Source: Parvimonas sp. oral taxon 110 str. F0139
Lineage (GTDB): Bacteria; Bacillota; Clostridia; Tissierellales; Peptoniphilaceae
Assembly (NCBI RefSeq): GCF_000214475.1
Contig: NZ_AFII01000001.1
Span: forward strand, 496,001-560,000
Direction: 5' to 3'
Length of the DNA stretch: 64,000 bases
Below, in pieces: positions 26,076 to 35,116 of this stretch. Below the pieces are notes generated by a model. The model was not told the origin of the DNA and did not search any database. It was given only the letters and a program-made list of their open reading frames with translations. The position numbers were made by a program, and so were the translations under genes. Every line of letters begins with the position of its first letter. Position 1 is the first letter of the stretch.

Positions 26076-27063
26076 TAAGTCTGTTCATTATTGAAAATCC
26101 AAGTTCCTTTTCTTCACAACCCTCAACAATAATCAAATCAACATTTTTTTCGTCAAATTCTCTAAGACCTCTAAATAATTTTTTAGACATTTCTTTTAAG
26201 TCAAAAACTGAACCCAATGATAAAATATTTTTACTTTCCAAACTTAAAATAGTTTCGTCAAACTTAAATATTCCAATTTTCAAGTTCTTATTTTCTTTTA
26301 ATATTTTTTCAATCTCCATTGATGATTTTTTTCTGTCTTTAGCTGAAATTACTACAACTTTTGCCTTTGGTGCATAATGTTTATACTTTTGCCCCGGTGA
26401 TTTTGGAATTGTATTTTCTGTTACAATAGCATCATCAATTAAAATTTCATCTTCATATTTCAAAAAGTCTTCCTTCGTGTAAAAGCCCGGTCTTAAAATC
26501 GTATATGGTTTTTTAGTCAAATCCAAAACTGTTGATTCTATTCCGATATTACAAAGTCCACCATCTAAGATTGCAGAAATTTTACCATTCATATCAGTAA
26601 AAACATCTTCTGCAGTCGTTGGTGACGGCTTTCCTGAAATATTTGCAGAAGGCGCAGCTATTGGAACACCACATTGTTTTATAAAACTTCTTGCAATTTC
26701 ATTATTCGGCATTCTAATTGCAACAGTATCGAGTCCACAGCTAACAGCATCAGGAATTATCTCCTCCTTTTTCATAACAACAGTTAGTGGTCCTGGCCAA
26801 AAATGATTTAAAAATTCTTTTATCTCATCACTTAATTTATAAACCAAATTTTCCATCATATCATAATCTGAAATATGCAATATCAAAGGATTATCCTGTG
26901 GTCTATTTTTGGCCTTAAAGATTTTTGAAACTGCAACATCTGATAACCCATTTGCTCCTAAACCATACACAGTTTCTGTTGGAATTGCAACAATCTCATC
27001 ATTTAATATTAAATTTGCAGATTTTTCTATATTTTCTTTTGTCGGTTTTAATATCTCAGTCAT
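26038..27063 (-). CDS. sua5: L-threonylcarbamoyladenylate synthase (Sua5/YwlC)
   Basis: 341 residues; makes threonylcarbamoyl-AMP from threonine, bicarbonate and ATP for the t6A modification of tRNA. The YrdC domain shows IPTETVYGLGANG, FKAKNRPQDNPLI, FWPGPLTVV and GVPIAAPSANISGKPSPT. A C-terminal Sua5 domain follows (about 220-341), so this is the two-domain type. It lies 3 bases after rnhA. Its 3' end is duplicated beyond the DUF262 gene. Confidence 0.93.
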   Translation of the reverse strand: MTEILKPTKENIEKSANLILNDEIVAIPTETVYGLGANGLSDVAVSKIFKAKNRPQDNPLILHISDYDMMENLVYKLSDEIKEFLNHFWPGPLTVVMKKEEIIPDAVSCGLDTVAIRMPNNEIARSFIKQCGVPIAAPSANISGKPSPTTAEDVFTDMNGKISAILDGGLCNIGIESTVLDLTKKPYTILRPGFYTKEDFLKYEDEILIDDAIVTENTIPKSPGQKYKHYAPKAKVVVISAKDRKKSSMEIEKILKENKNLKIGIFKFDETILSLESKNILSLGSVFDLKEMSKKLFRGLREFDEKNVDLIIVEGCEEKELGFSIMNRLKKSASGNIKYID

Positions 27064-27066
27064 AAA

Positions 27067-27687
27067 CTATTTTTCAATTCCCAAAGATTTTTTTGCCAAA
27101 TGGTCTGCAAGGTCATTATATTTATCATTTGAATGTGCCTTAACCTTTACAAATAAAATCTCTATTTCCTTTCTAAACTCTTTAATCTTATCTCTATATC
27201 CTATAGTAAGAGGCAAATTGCATTTCCATTCTCCATTTGCCCAAGATGAAATACCTTGATAATCGTAAAAAACAGTTATTATTTTCTTTTTAAGTTTTAT
27301 TGCCTCACTAATAGCTCTAATTGAACCAAAAAGCTCTCCAGTTACATTTCTACTCTTAGCTACTTCTGGATCTTTTCCCTTTCCAAAAAGTTCAATAATA
27401 TCATCTTTTAAAATTAGTACAACTCCATATCCATATTCTAAAGTATCTTTTTTATAAGAACCGTCAACATAGGCTACAATCTCATCTTCAGAAATATCTT
27501 CTAAACTAAAGCTATTAACTTCATTTTCTATATTTCCATTATTCAAATAATTTTTAGCTTCTTCGAAAGTTGGAAAAGATTTATAAATTGCTCCCGAAAA
27601 ACCTGTAACTTGTTTTTTACAGTCTTCCCAATTATTAAAAACTCCTATTGTTTTTCCAACCTTAACAGCATAATATTTTTTCGCCAA
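27067..27687 (-). CDS. rnhA: Ribonuclease HI with N-terminal hybrid-binding domain
   Basis: 206 residues. The N-terminal caulimovirus-type RNase H domain (KKYYAVKVGKTIGVFNNWED) binds RNA/DNA hybrids. The catalytic domain shows the four acidic positions in AYVDGSYK, TGELFGS, FYDYQG and YNDLADHLAKK. The enzyme removes RNA from RNA-DNA hybrids. The start is TTG at 27685-27687 behind AGGAGG, which overlaps the trkH stop. Confidence 0.92.
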   Translation of the reverse strand: MAKKYYAVKVGKTIGVFNNWEDCKKQVTGFSGAIYKSFPTFEEAKNYLNNGNIENEVNSFSLEDISEDEIVAYVDGSYKKDTLEYGYGVVLILKDDIIELFGKGKDPEVAKSRNVTGELFGSIRAISEAIKLKKKIITVFYDYQGISSWANGEWKCNLPLTIGYRDKIKEFRKEIEILFVKVKAHSNDKYNDLADHLAKKSLGIEK

Positions 27688-27699
27688 AAATAAATCCTC

Positions 27700-29145
27700 C
27701 TATTTCTTTTTCCAAGTTGTTGATGAAAACAAAATTAAAATCGGGAATATTTCTAGTCTTCCTGCAAGCATTGCAAAAGATAAAACTATCTTATTAAAAT
27801 CTGTAAGACTTGCATAGCTTCCTGTAGGACCTACAATCGCCATTCCAGGTCCAATATTATTAAATGTTGCCATTACTGCTGAAAATGCAGTTAAAAAGTC
27901 AGGAACCGAAAAAGATATTAAAATTGTAAAAATAATAATTAAAAATATATAAATTACAAAGTAAGCCCTTACTTCTTCTAATACTTCATTTCCGACAGCC
28001 TTATTATCCATTTTCACACTTAATACTCTTTTTGGATTTACTGCCTTTCTAAATTGTAGAATAGATGACTTAACTAGAATTATAAATCTTGAAATTTTTA
28101 ATCCACCTGCAGTTGAACCAGCACAAGCTCCTGTGAACATTAAGAACAGAAGAATAAAATGAGAAAAAGGTGGCCATTTTCCAAAATCCGCTGTAGCATA
28201 CCCAGTTGTAGATATTATTGAAGAAACTGTAAAAAATATATCCTTAACTGCAGTTAAATATGAAGTATAATTATTTTTTATATTGAAAAATATTAAAACA
28301 ACACTTCCAAAAACTATAAACAAATACCATCTTAATTCTTCGCTTTTTAAACCGTCTCTGGCTTTTCCTATTAAGATAACATAAAATATGTTAAAATTTA
28401 TACCAAAAATTATCATTGCAATTGCTAGAATCATTTCAACTAGCGGACTATTGTAATAAGCAATTGAATTTGCTTTTATTCCAAATCCCCCTGTTCCTGC
28501 CGCTCCAAAGGCATGAACAAAAGAATCAAAAATAGGATGTCCGGCTAGAATAAGTGCAATTATCAAAACTCCAGTCATTGCAAAGTAAATCTTATATAAA
28601 ATTCTAGCGGTATAGCTCATTTTTGAAACTAGTTTTCCAAAAATAGGACCCGGAACTTCAGCTTTCATAATATGAGAATGTCTATTTGAACGTGGTAATA
28701 TCGCTAATGCAAATACTAAAATACCCATTCCACCAATTAAATGTGTAAAACTTCTCCAAAATAGTAATGAATGACTAAGTGCCTCAACATCTGTTAAGAT
28801 ACTAGCTCCAGTAGTAGTAAAACCACTAGAAGTTTCAAAAAAAGCATCTATAAAGCTAGGAATTGCTCCTGAAAAAACAAATGGTAATGCGCCAAAAGCG
28901 GATAAAAGTATCCAAGACAAAGAAACTATAATAAATCCCTCTTTCTCATAAAATGCTCCACTTCCATCAGCTTTATATCCAACAATATATCCAAATATCA
29001 ATAATATGAATATAGTAGCTAGAAAACTTAAAATATTTATATAATTTTCTTTATATATTAGAGAAACAATAACTGGTAAAAGTAAAAATCCTGCCTCAAT
29101 ATATAAAATTTTACTCAAAATATATCTTATAATTTTATTATTCAT
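27700..29145 (-). CDS. trkH: Trk/Ktr potassium uptake membrane subunit (TrkH family)
   Basis: 481 residues with about ten membrane helices and the four pore-loop repeats of TrkH/KtrB, for example TSSGFTTTGASIL, GAAGTGGFGIK, STTGYATADF and FNNIGPGMAIVG. It forms the potassium pore gated by the cytosolic TrkA partner, whose gene lies 7 bp upstream in the same operon. Confidence 0.93.
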   Translation of the reverse strand: MNNKIIRYILSKILYIEAGFLLLPVIVSLIYKENYINILSFLATIFILLIFGYIVGYKADGSGAFYEKEGFIIVSLSWILLSAFGALPFVFSGAIPSFIDAFFETSSGFTTTGASILTDVEALSHSLLFWRSFTHLIGGMGILVFALAILPRSNRHSHIMKAEVPGPIFGKLVSKMSYTARILYKIYFAMTGVLIIALILAGHPIFDSFVHAFGAAGTGGFGIKANSIAYYNSPLVEMILAIAMIIFGINFNIFYVILIGKARDGLKSEELRWYLFIVFGSVVLIFFNIKNNYTSYLTAVKDIFFTVSSIISTTGYATADFGKWPPFSHFILLFLMFTGACAGSTAGGLKISRFIILVKSSILQFRKAVNPKRVLSVKMDNKAVGNEVLEEVRAYFVIYIFLIIIFTILISFSVPDFLTAFSAVMATFNNIGPGMAIVGPTGSYASLTDFNKIVLSFAMLAGRLEIFPILILFSSTTWKKK

Positions 29146-29152
29146 AATACAC

Positions 29153-30508
29153 CTATACCAAAATACAATCTATATTTTGTATTAAATTTGCCTTTGAAAT
29201 TATTATTACAGTATCATTTACCATTATAGAATCTTCTCCACTTGGGAAAATCAATTTATTATCTCTAATTATGTATGCTATAAGTACATTATTCTTTATT
29301 TCAAGCTCTTTTAGTGGAATATCTATAGCTTTAGACTTTTTATTAACTTTTATTTCAACTGCTTCCACATTATTTGATAATCTATGTAAAGTCTCTATAT
29401 TAGAACCTTCACTATTAATAATTGATCTTACAACACTAATTATGATATCTGAAACCAATCTTTTTGGTGTTACAAATGAAAATCTTTCAGTAGGTGGAAT
29501 TATATTTAAAAGGGAAATTCTACTAACCTTTGCTACTGCTTTTTTTACATTTGATTTTTCTGCAAACATTCCTAACATAATGTTTTCTTCATCAATACCT
29601 GTTAAAGCCACACAAGCATCATAATTTGTTAATCCCTCTTCATCTAAAACATCAGAGTCTGAACCATCTGCACAAATAACTTTAACGTTTGATGGAAATT
29701 TTTCACTAAATGACATTGCTAAATCTCTATTAACTTCAACTAATTTTATTTTAATGTTTTCACGAATCAAATTAGAAACTAAATAATAAGAAATTCTACT
29801 TCCACCTATAATAAAAACAGATTCTATCTTTTTATCTCCACCCTTAATAATGTTATAAAATTTATATACAAACTCATCAGTTCCAGTAAAATAAATTTTA
29901 TCATTTTCCTTAATAATGAAGTCTCCTGAAGGGATAAAAATTTCTTCCTCTCTTTCAACTATTCCAATTAAAATTTTTATATTAAATTTTTGTTGTAAAT
30001 CTACAATTTTAGTGTCTTTAATAGGGCTATCCTTTCCAATAGATACACCTATAAGTTTTACTCGACCATCCGCAAATGTTTCAACAGAATGAGCAGAAGG
30101 ATATTTTAATCCTCTAGATATTTCTCTTGCAGCTACAAATTCAGGATTTATAACTAAATCAATTCCCAATACTTCCTTAACAAAACCAGATTTAGAAGAA
30201 TATTCTGGGTTTCTAACACGAGCTATTGTATACTTTGCGCCCATATTCTTAGCGAAAATACAAGATATAATATTTATCTCATCACTATCAGTTACAGCAA
30301 TAAAAACATCACTATCTTTTACTCCTGCTTCATCTAAAAGTTCAAAATTTGTACCACTTCCTAAAATCCCCATAATGTCATATTTAGATAACATTTCATT
30401 CAGAATTTCTTGTCTTTTTTCTATTAAAATAATATCATTATCTTCTGTATTTAAATCGGTAAATAAATATTCTCCAACTTTACCTGCTCCAACAATTATA
30501 ATTTTCAT
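29153..30508 (-). CDS. trkA: Trk system potassium regulatory subunit TrkA
   Basis: 451 residues holding two tandem RCK units. Each has a Rossmann-type nucleotide-binding domain (MKIIIVGAGKVGEYL at the start; FIIGGSRISYYLV at about 230) and an RCK_C domain. NAD(H) or ATP/ADP binding gates the TrkH pore. The ATG at 30506-30508 with GGAGGTA is preferred; the frame open upstream has no ribosome site. It is the first gene of trkA-trkH-rnhA-sua5. Confidence 0.93.
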   Translation of the reverse strand: MKIIIVGAGKVGEYLFTDLNTEDNDIILIEKRQEILNEMLSKYDIMGILGSGTNFELLDEAGVKDSDVFIAVTDSDEINIISCIFAKNMGAKYTIARVRNPEYSSKSGFVKEVLGIDLVINPEFVAAREISRGLKYPSAHSVETFADGRVKLIGVSIGKDSPIKDTKIVDLQQKFNIKILIGIVEREEEIFIPSGDFIIKENDKIYFTGTDEFVYKFYNIIKGGDKKIESVFIIGGSRISYYLVSNLIRENIKIKLVEVNRDLAMSFSEKFPSNVKVICADGSDSDVLDEEGLTNYDACVALTGIDEENIMLGMFAEKSNVKKAVAKVSRISLLNIIPPTERFSFVTPKRLVSDIIISVVRSIINSEGSNIETLHRLSNNVEAVEIKVNKKSKAIDIPLKELEIKNNVLIAYIIRDNKLIFPSGEDSIMVNDTVIIISKANLIQNIDCILV

Positions 30509-30587
30509 AAATACCTCCAGTTCATAGTATATCACATTTTTAAAAAACTTCAATAGCAAAGTTTTATTATATAAAACCTTATTTTAT

Positions 30588-30602
30588 TGATAATAATTAT
30601 TA
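30588..30602. promoter_or_regulatory. Fur/PerR-like box upstream of the superoxide dismutase gene
   Basis: TGATAATAATTATTA is a 7-1-7 inverted repeat that differs at one position from the Fur-box consensus TGATAATNATTATCA. It lies about 87 bases before the sod start codon and could bind Fur, PerR or MntR. Confidence 0.6.
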
Positions 30603-30688
30603 AAGTTTTAAAGGTATTCCTATGGGTAAATTAGACTTGAAAAACTAATAAGTTTTTAAATAATAATGAAAATTTTAGGAGGAAAAAA

Positions 30689-31333
30689 ATGGCTTTTGAA
30701 TTAGTAAAATTAAATTATGCTTATGATGCACTAGAACCTGTTATAGACAAGGAAACTATGGAATTTCATCATGATAAACATCATCAAACTTATGTAAACA
30801 ACTTAAATAACTTAATTAAAGATACAGTGTTTGAAGAAGCTTCATTAGAAGAAATATTAACACATTTAGATCATGCTCCAGAAGATAAAAAGAATGGAAT
30901 AAAAAATAATGTTGGTGGAGTTTTTAACCACAATGTTTTCTGGGAAAGCATGACACCAGGTGGATCAAAAGAACCTATTGGAGAAGTAGCTAAAAAAATA
31001 GATGAAAAATTTGGAAACTTTGAAGCATTTAAAGAAGAATTCAACAAAAAAGGTGCTGGACAATTTGGTTCAGGTTGGGTGTGGCTAATTTCTGATAAAG
31101 AAGGAAATATTGATGTAATTACTACTCCAAACCAAGACTGCCCTATTTCTTGTGGTAAGATAATTCTTTTAGGCAATGATGTTTGGGAACATGCTTATTA
31201 TTTAAAATATCAAAATAGAAGAGCAGAATATTTAAAAGAATGGTGGAAAGTTGTAAACTGGGATATAGTTGAACAAAGATACCAAAATAGAAATCATAAT
31301 GAATGTTCATGTGGTTGTGGATGCGGATGCTAA
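30689..31333 (+). CDS. sodA: Fe/Mn superoxide dismutase with a cysteine-rich C-terminal tail
   Basis: 214 residues. Metal-ligand regions are present: MEFHHDKHHQTYV, GGVFNHNVFWESM, and GNDVWEHAYYLKYQNRRAEY with the Asp and His ligands. The core ends at WDIVEQRYQ. A tail then follows with five cysteines in alternating order, ECSCGCGCGC. The usual family ends near the Trp-Asp-Val region, so the tail is an addition; it resembles metal-binding tails. An AGGAGG ribosome site precedes the ATG. It is monocistronic with a Fur/PerR-like box upstream. Whether Fe or Mn is used cannot be decided. Confidence 0.92.
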   Translation: MAFELVKLNYAYDALEPVIDKETMEFHHDKHHQTYVNNLNNLIKDTVFEEASLEEILTHLDHAPEDKKNGIKNNVGGVFNHNVFWESMTPGGSKEPIGEVAKKIDEKFGNFEAFKEEFNKKGAGQFGSGWVWLISDKEGNIDVITTPNQDCPISCGKIILLGNDVWEHAYYLKYQNRRAEYLKEWWKVVNWDIVEQRYQNRNHNECSCGCGCGC

Positions 31334-31342
31334 TAAAAATTT

Positions 31343-31373
31343 AAAGAGATTTCATCTGAAATCTCTTTTTTTA
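31343..31373 (+). terminator. Intrinsic terminator of sodA
   Basis: AAAGAGATTTCA (31343-31354) pairs with TGAAATCTCTTT (31357-31368), then TTTTTATT. Its T-tract is the start of repeat copy A. Confidence 0.9.
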
Positions 31374-31440
31374 TTGTGAAACAACAAGGTTTTCGGGAAC
31401 CCACCCGATGCGAAGCATCGTAGAAGAGTGGGATTCTTAT
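31366..31440 (+). repeat. Terminator-linked ~75-bp repeat, copy A
   Basis: It begins in the sodA terminator T-tract and reads TTATTGTGAAACAACAAGG, then CCCAC and the perfect hairpin CGATGC-GAA-GCATCG, then GTGGGATTCTTAT. CCCAC and GTGGG form an outer stem. Copies B (48846-48920) and C (3286-3359) share the order. Confidence 0.85.
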
Positions 31441-31450
31441 ATAAAATTTT

Positions 31451-31484
31451 AAAAAAGCCGTCTTAAAAATAAGTCGGCTTTTTT
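31451..31484 (-). terminator. Intrinsic terminator of the DXS-family gene
   Basis: Minus strand: AAAAAAGCCGA, loop, then CGGCTTTTTTAAA. It lies 17 bases after the stop codon. Confidence 0.8.
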
Positions 31485-31500
31485 ATAAATCATACTGTCT

Positions 31501-33255
31501 TTACTTTTCTAATAACTCTTTAATATCTGTAATAATTTGTTCTTTTGAAATTCCATTTTCCATGAGAAATTCTTCTACATCAAATCTATCTGGAAAACTC
31601 TTTTTAATTCCATAGTTTTTAATTTTAACATCCGAAGTGCCATAAAATCTTGAAACTTTTTCTCCAAAACCTCCATCAAGTACACTATCTTCTAATGTTA
31701 TTACTAATTTGTGATTTTCCTTTAATTTTTCTAATAATTCTTCGTCTAACCCAGTAATATATACAGGATTAATTAAAGTAACGTCACCCAATTCATCTGC
31801 TATTTCTTTTCCTAAATTATAGAAATTACTTAGAGCTATTATAGCTACATCTTTTCCTTTTTTAGTAACTTTGTATTTATTTAGTATAGAATAGTCTGTC
31901 TTATCTTCTTCTCCTGTTGATACAACATCAACTACAGGAACTCTTATTGCTACTGGATGTTCAGTTTGATTTAAACCCCAATCTAACATCTTAAAATATT
32001 CTTCTTTATTAGTAGGGGCAAGATAAACCAAGTTTGGAATATTTGAAATCATTGGTATATCAAAAATTCCAAGATGTGTTGCATCACTTTCTTCATAAAT
32101 TGATGCCCCATAGACTAATATTAATGCAGGATTGTTATTTAAACACAAATCTTGAGAAAGTTGGTCATATGTTCTTTGCATAAATGTACTATATATACAA
32201 AAAACTGGTTTTGCTCCATTTTTTGCGAGTCCTGAAGACATTGCAACTGCATGTTCTTCTTCTATTCCAACATCAATATATTGCTTGCCCATTTCTTCTC
32301 TAATTTCTTTTGAAAATCTAAAAGCTCCTGGTGTACCTGCATTCAAAATTGCTACTGTTTTATCTTTTTTAATTGCATTCAATAAATAATCGACAGTTAA
32401 GTTTTTATAGTTTTCTACATTTTGTACATTCCCAAAAGTTTTAAATTCTCCTGTCTCAATATCAAAAGGTGCTCCGTAATGAAATTTCTCTCTATTAATT
32501 TCTGCAGGCTTAAATCCCTTCCCCTTAGTTGTTGAAAGGTGGACAACTACAGGTTTTTTAATATCTTTAACTGACTTAAATGATGAAATAAGTTCTTCAA
32601 TGTCATTACCATCATCAACATAGAGATAATCAAGACCCATTGCTTTAAATAGATTATTTTCTGCTTTGCCTTTAGTTTTTCTTAAATCATGAAGATTTTT
32701 ATAGAGTCCACCATGATTTTCAGCAATAGATTGATCATTATCATTTATAATTACGATTATATTACTTTTCAGTTCATAAACATTATTAAGACCTTCAAGA
32801 GCTTCTCCTCCACCTAAGGAACCATCTCCTACAACAGCAATAATATTTTCATTATCTCCTTTTAAATCTCTAGCTTTCGCAAGACCACAAGCAAGACTTA
32901 TTGAAGTTGAAGTATGACCTATTGTAAAAAAATCATGTTCACTTTCTTTTGGAGAAGTAAAACCTGTAACTGAACCATATTTTTCAGGAATCATAAAAGC
33001 GTCTTTTCTTCCAGTCAACATCTTATGAACATAAGTTTGATGAGACACATCAAATACAATCTTATCTTTTGGTGAGTCAAAAACATAGTGAAGTGCAAGT
33101 GTAAACTCCAACGATCCAAGATTAGGACCAATATGACCTCCCTTTGCACTAAGTCTTTTTAATAAATGTGTCCTAAGTTCTACAACTAACTCTTTTAACT
33201 CGTCAATAGATAATTTTTTTACATCATCTGGCGAATTTATTTTTTCTAAGTACAT
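31501..33255 (-). CDS. 1-deoxy-D-xylulose-5-phosphate synthase family protein (divergent)
   Basis: 584-residue thiamine-diphosphate enzyme; DXS joins pyruvate and glyceraldehyde 3-phosphate to start the MEP isoprenoid pathway and to feed thiamine and pyridoxal routes. Visible elements are KGGHIGPNLGSLEFTLALHY, the thiamine-diphosphate motif VVGDGSLGGGEALEGLNNVY to IIINDNDQSIAENHGGL, and the second half with VGIEEEHAVAMSSGLAKNGA. It is some 35 residues shorter than typical DXS, and signature segments are altered (GHTSTS for GHSSTS, SHQTYVHK for GHQAYPHK). It could therefore be a DXS-like transketolase. It is monocistronic. Confidence 0.75.
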   Translation of the reverse strand: MYLEKINSPDDVKKLSIDELKELVVELRTHLLKRLSAKGGHIGPNLGSLEFTLALHYVFDSPKDKIVFDVSHQTYVHKMLTGRKDAFMIPEKYGSVTGFTSPKESEHDFFTIGHTSTSISLACGLAKARDLKGDNENIIAVVGDGSLGGGEALEGLNNVYELKSNIIVIINDNDQSIAENHGGLYKNLHDLRKTKGKAENNLFKAMGLDYLYVDDGNDIEELISSFKSVKDIKKPVVVHLSTTKGKGFKPAEINREKFHYGAPFDIETGEFKTFGNVQNVENYKNLTVDYLLNAIKKDKTVAILNAGTPGAFRFSKEIREEMGKQYIDVGIEEEHAVAMSSGLAKNGAKPVFCIYSTFMQRTYDQLSQDLCLNNNPALILVYGASIYEESDATHLGIFDIPMISNIPNLVYLAPTNKEEYFKMLDWGLNQTEHPVAIRVPVVDVVSTGEEDKTDYSILNKYKVTKKGKDVAIIALSNFYNLGKEIADELGDVTLINPVYITGLDEELLEKLKENHKLVITLEDSVLDGGFGEKVSRFYGTSDVKIKNYGIKKSFPDRFDVEEFLMENGISKEQIITDIKELLEK

Positions 33256-33388
33256 AGTATCTACTCCTTTTAACTAAAATTTAAACTTCAATTTATTAAA
33301 TTATACCCTTATTAATTAGAATATTCAATAGTTTAAAATTTTTTAAATTATGTTAAAATATAATTATAATAAAGTTAGGAGAAAAATT

Positions 33389-34016
33389 ATGAAAATTGCT
33401 TATATATTTTTTAATGGAAAACTTTTAGGAAATGTAAATTTTTTAAAAATTTTTTATGGAAAATAAAGGAGATATCTTTTGTGCAGATGGCGGTGCTAAT
33501 CTATGTCACGAATTGAATTTAACCCCAAATGAAATTTGGGGAGACTTAGATTCAATTGATAAAGATATTTTAAGTTTTTACGAAGAAAAAAATGTAATTA
33601 TAAAAAAATTTCCTAAAGATAAAGATTTTACTGATTCAGAATTAATTTTAAACTATATAAAAGAAAAATCATATGATAAAATCTACTGTATTGGTGCATT
33701 CGGTAGAGATATAGATCATGAACTTACAAATATTAATTTAATGTTTAAATATGATAATTTATTTTTGTTGAAAGAAAATGAACTGCTTTTTAAAATAGAA
33801 AAAGAATTTTATTTTAAAAATGAACTAAATACTAAAATTTCTTTTATACCATTTTCAGAAGAAATAAAAAATTTAACATTATCTGGTTTTAAATATAATG
33901 TTAATAATATTACTCTTAAAAAAGGAGACTCTCTTTGCATAAGTAATATTATAGAAGCAAATTCTGCAAAAGTAACTTTTGATAAAGGAAAAATTTTATG
34001 TGTGATAAAAAAATAA
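33389..34016 (+). CDS. thiN: Thiamine pyrophosphokinase (frameshifted near the N-terminus)
   Basis: Converts thiamine and ATP to thiamine diphosphate. The longest single frame starts at 33456, but the family's N-terminus lies upstream: the ATG at 33389, with a TTAGGAG ribosome site, opens MKIAYIFFNGKLLGNV. The frames join if the runs in 33433-33450 (T6, A5, T6) are two bases longer in total, giving 209 residues. Family motifs follow: CADGGANLCHEL, WGDLDSID, FPKDKDFTDSELIL and GAFGRDIDHELTNI. It stands between the DXS-family gene (divergent) and pdxS; all three relate to B-vitamin cofactors. Confidence 0.85.
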
Positions 34017-34113
34017 TCTGATACTATTTTTTATATCAATTTTGGTTCTTTCTCTAGTATCAAAAATATATTATACTTTTTGTATAAAATATATTTAAGG
34101 AGAAAGGGTTATT

Positions 34114-34971
34114 ATGAAAAAGAAAGATTTAACACAAAATTTTGTAGGCGGAGTTATAATGGATGTTACAACACCAGAACAAGCAAAGATAGCCGAAAAA
34201 GCAGGTGCAGTAGCTGTAATGGCTTTAGAAAGAATTCCTGCTGATATTCGTGTTGCTGGTGGTGTTTCAAGAATGAGCGATCCTGCTATGATTAAAAGTA
34301 TAATGAAAGCAGTTTCTATTCCTGTTATGGCAAAATGCAGAATTGGACATTTTGTTGAAGCTCAAATTTTACAAGAAATAGGAATAGATTACATTGATGA
34401 AAGTGAAGTGCTATCCCCTGCTGATAATATTCATCATGTAGATAAAACAAAATTTAATACACCTTTTGTATGTGGTGCAAGAGATTTAGGAGAAGCTCTA
34501 AGACGTATTCAAGAAGGTGCAAGAATGATTCGTACAAAAGGAGAAGCAGGTACGGGAGATGTTGTTCAAGCTGTATCACATATGAGAAAAATTCAAGGAG
34601 AAATCCGCCAAGTAACTGCAATGGCAGAAGATGAATTATTTGAAAAGGCAAAAGAATTTAAAGTTCCTTATGAATTATTAAAATATGTTCATGAAAATGG
34701 AAAACTTCCAGTTGTTAATTTTTCAGCTGGTGGTGTTGCAACTCCGGCAGATGCAGCTCTTATGAGACAATTAGGAGCTGAAGGTGTATTTGTGGGCTCA
34801 GGAATTTTTAAATCAGGAAATCCTGAACAAAGAGCTAAGGCAATAGTTGAAGCAGTTAAACATTTCAATGATCCTAAGGTTATTGCTAAAGTCTCTGAAA
34901 ATCTTGGAGAAGCTATGGTAGGAATCAACGAAAATGAAATTGAAATTATTATGGCTGAAAGAGGAATTTAA
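34114..34971 (+). CDS. pdxS: Pyridoxal 5'-phosphate synthase subunit PdxS
   Basis: 285-residue (beta-alpha)8 lyase that builds PLP from ribose 5-phosphate, glyceraldehyde 3-phosphate and ammonia. Segments [33 protein letters not shown] and the conserved lysine in [14 protein letters not shown] are almost invariant. AAGGAGAAAG precedes the ATG. The glutaminase partner PdxT normally follows pdxS directly but is absent: the next gene is a C69 dipeptidase. PdxT may lie elsewhere or free ammonia may be used. Confidence 0.96.
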   Translation: MKKKDLTQNFVGGVIMDVTTPEQAKIAEKAGAVAVMALERIPADIRVAGGVSRMSDPAMIKSIMKAVSIPVMAKCRIGHFVEAQILQEIGIDYIDESEVLSPADNIHHVDKTKFNTPFVCGARDLGEALRRIQEGARMIRTKGEAGTGDVVQAVSHMRKIQGEIRQVTAMAEDELFEKAKEFKVPYELLKYVHENGKLPVVNFSAGGVATPADAALMRQLGAEGVFVGSGIFKSGNPEQRAKAIVEAVKHFNDPKVIAKVSENLGEAMVGINENEIEIIMAERGI

Positions 34972-35116
34972 AAATTTTTAGATTATTTGCTTCTTTTTGA
35001 TATTTATTATTAAATATATTTACTTTTATTTTTTTCAGAGTATAATATAGTTGTAGCATAGATGAAATGTTACACAATTTATGCAAAAAAGTTATATTTT
35101 GAAAGGAGATTTTATT

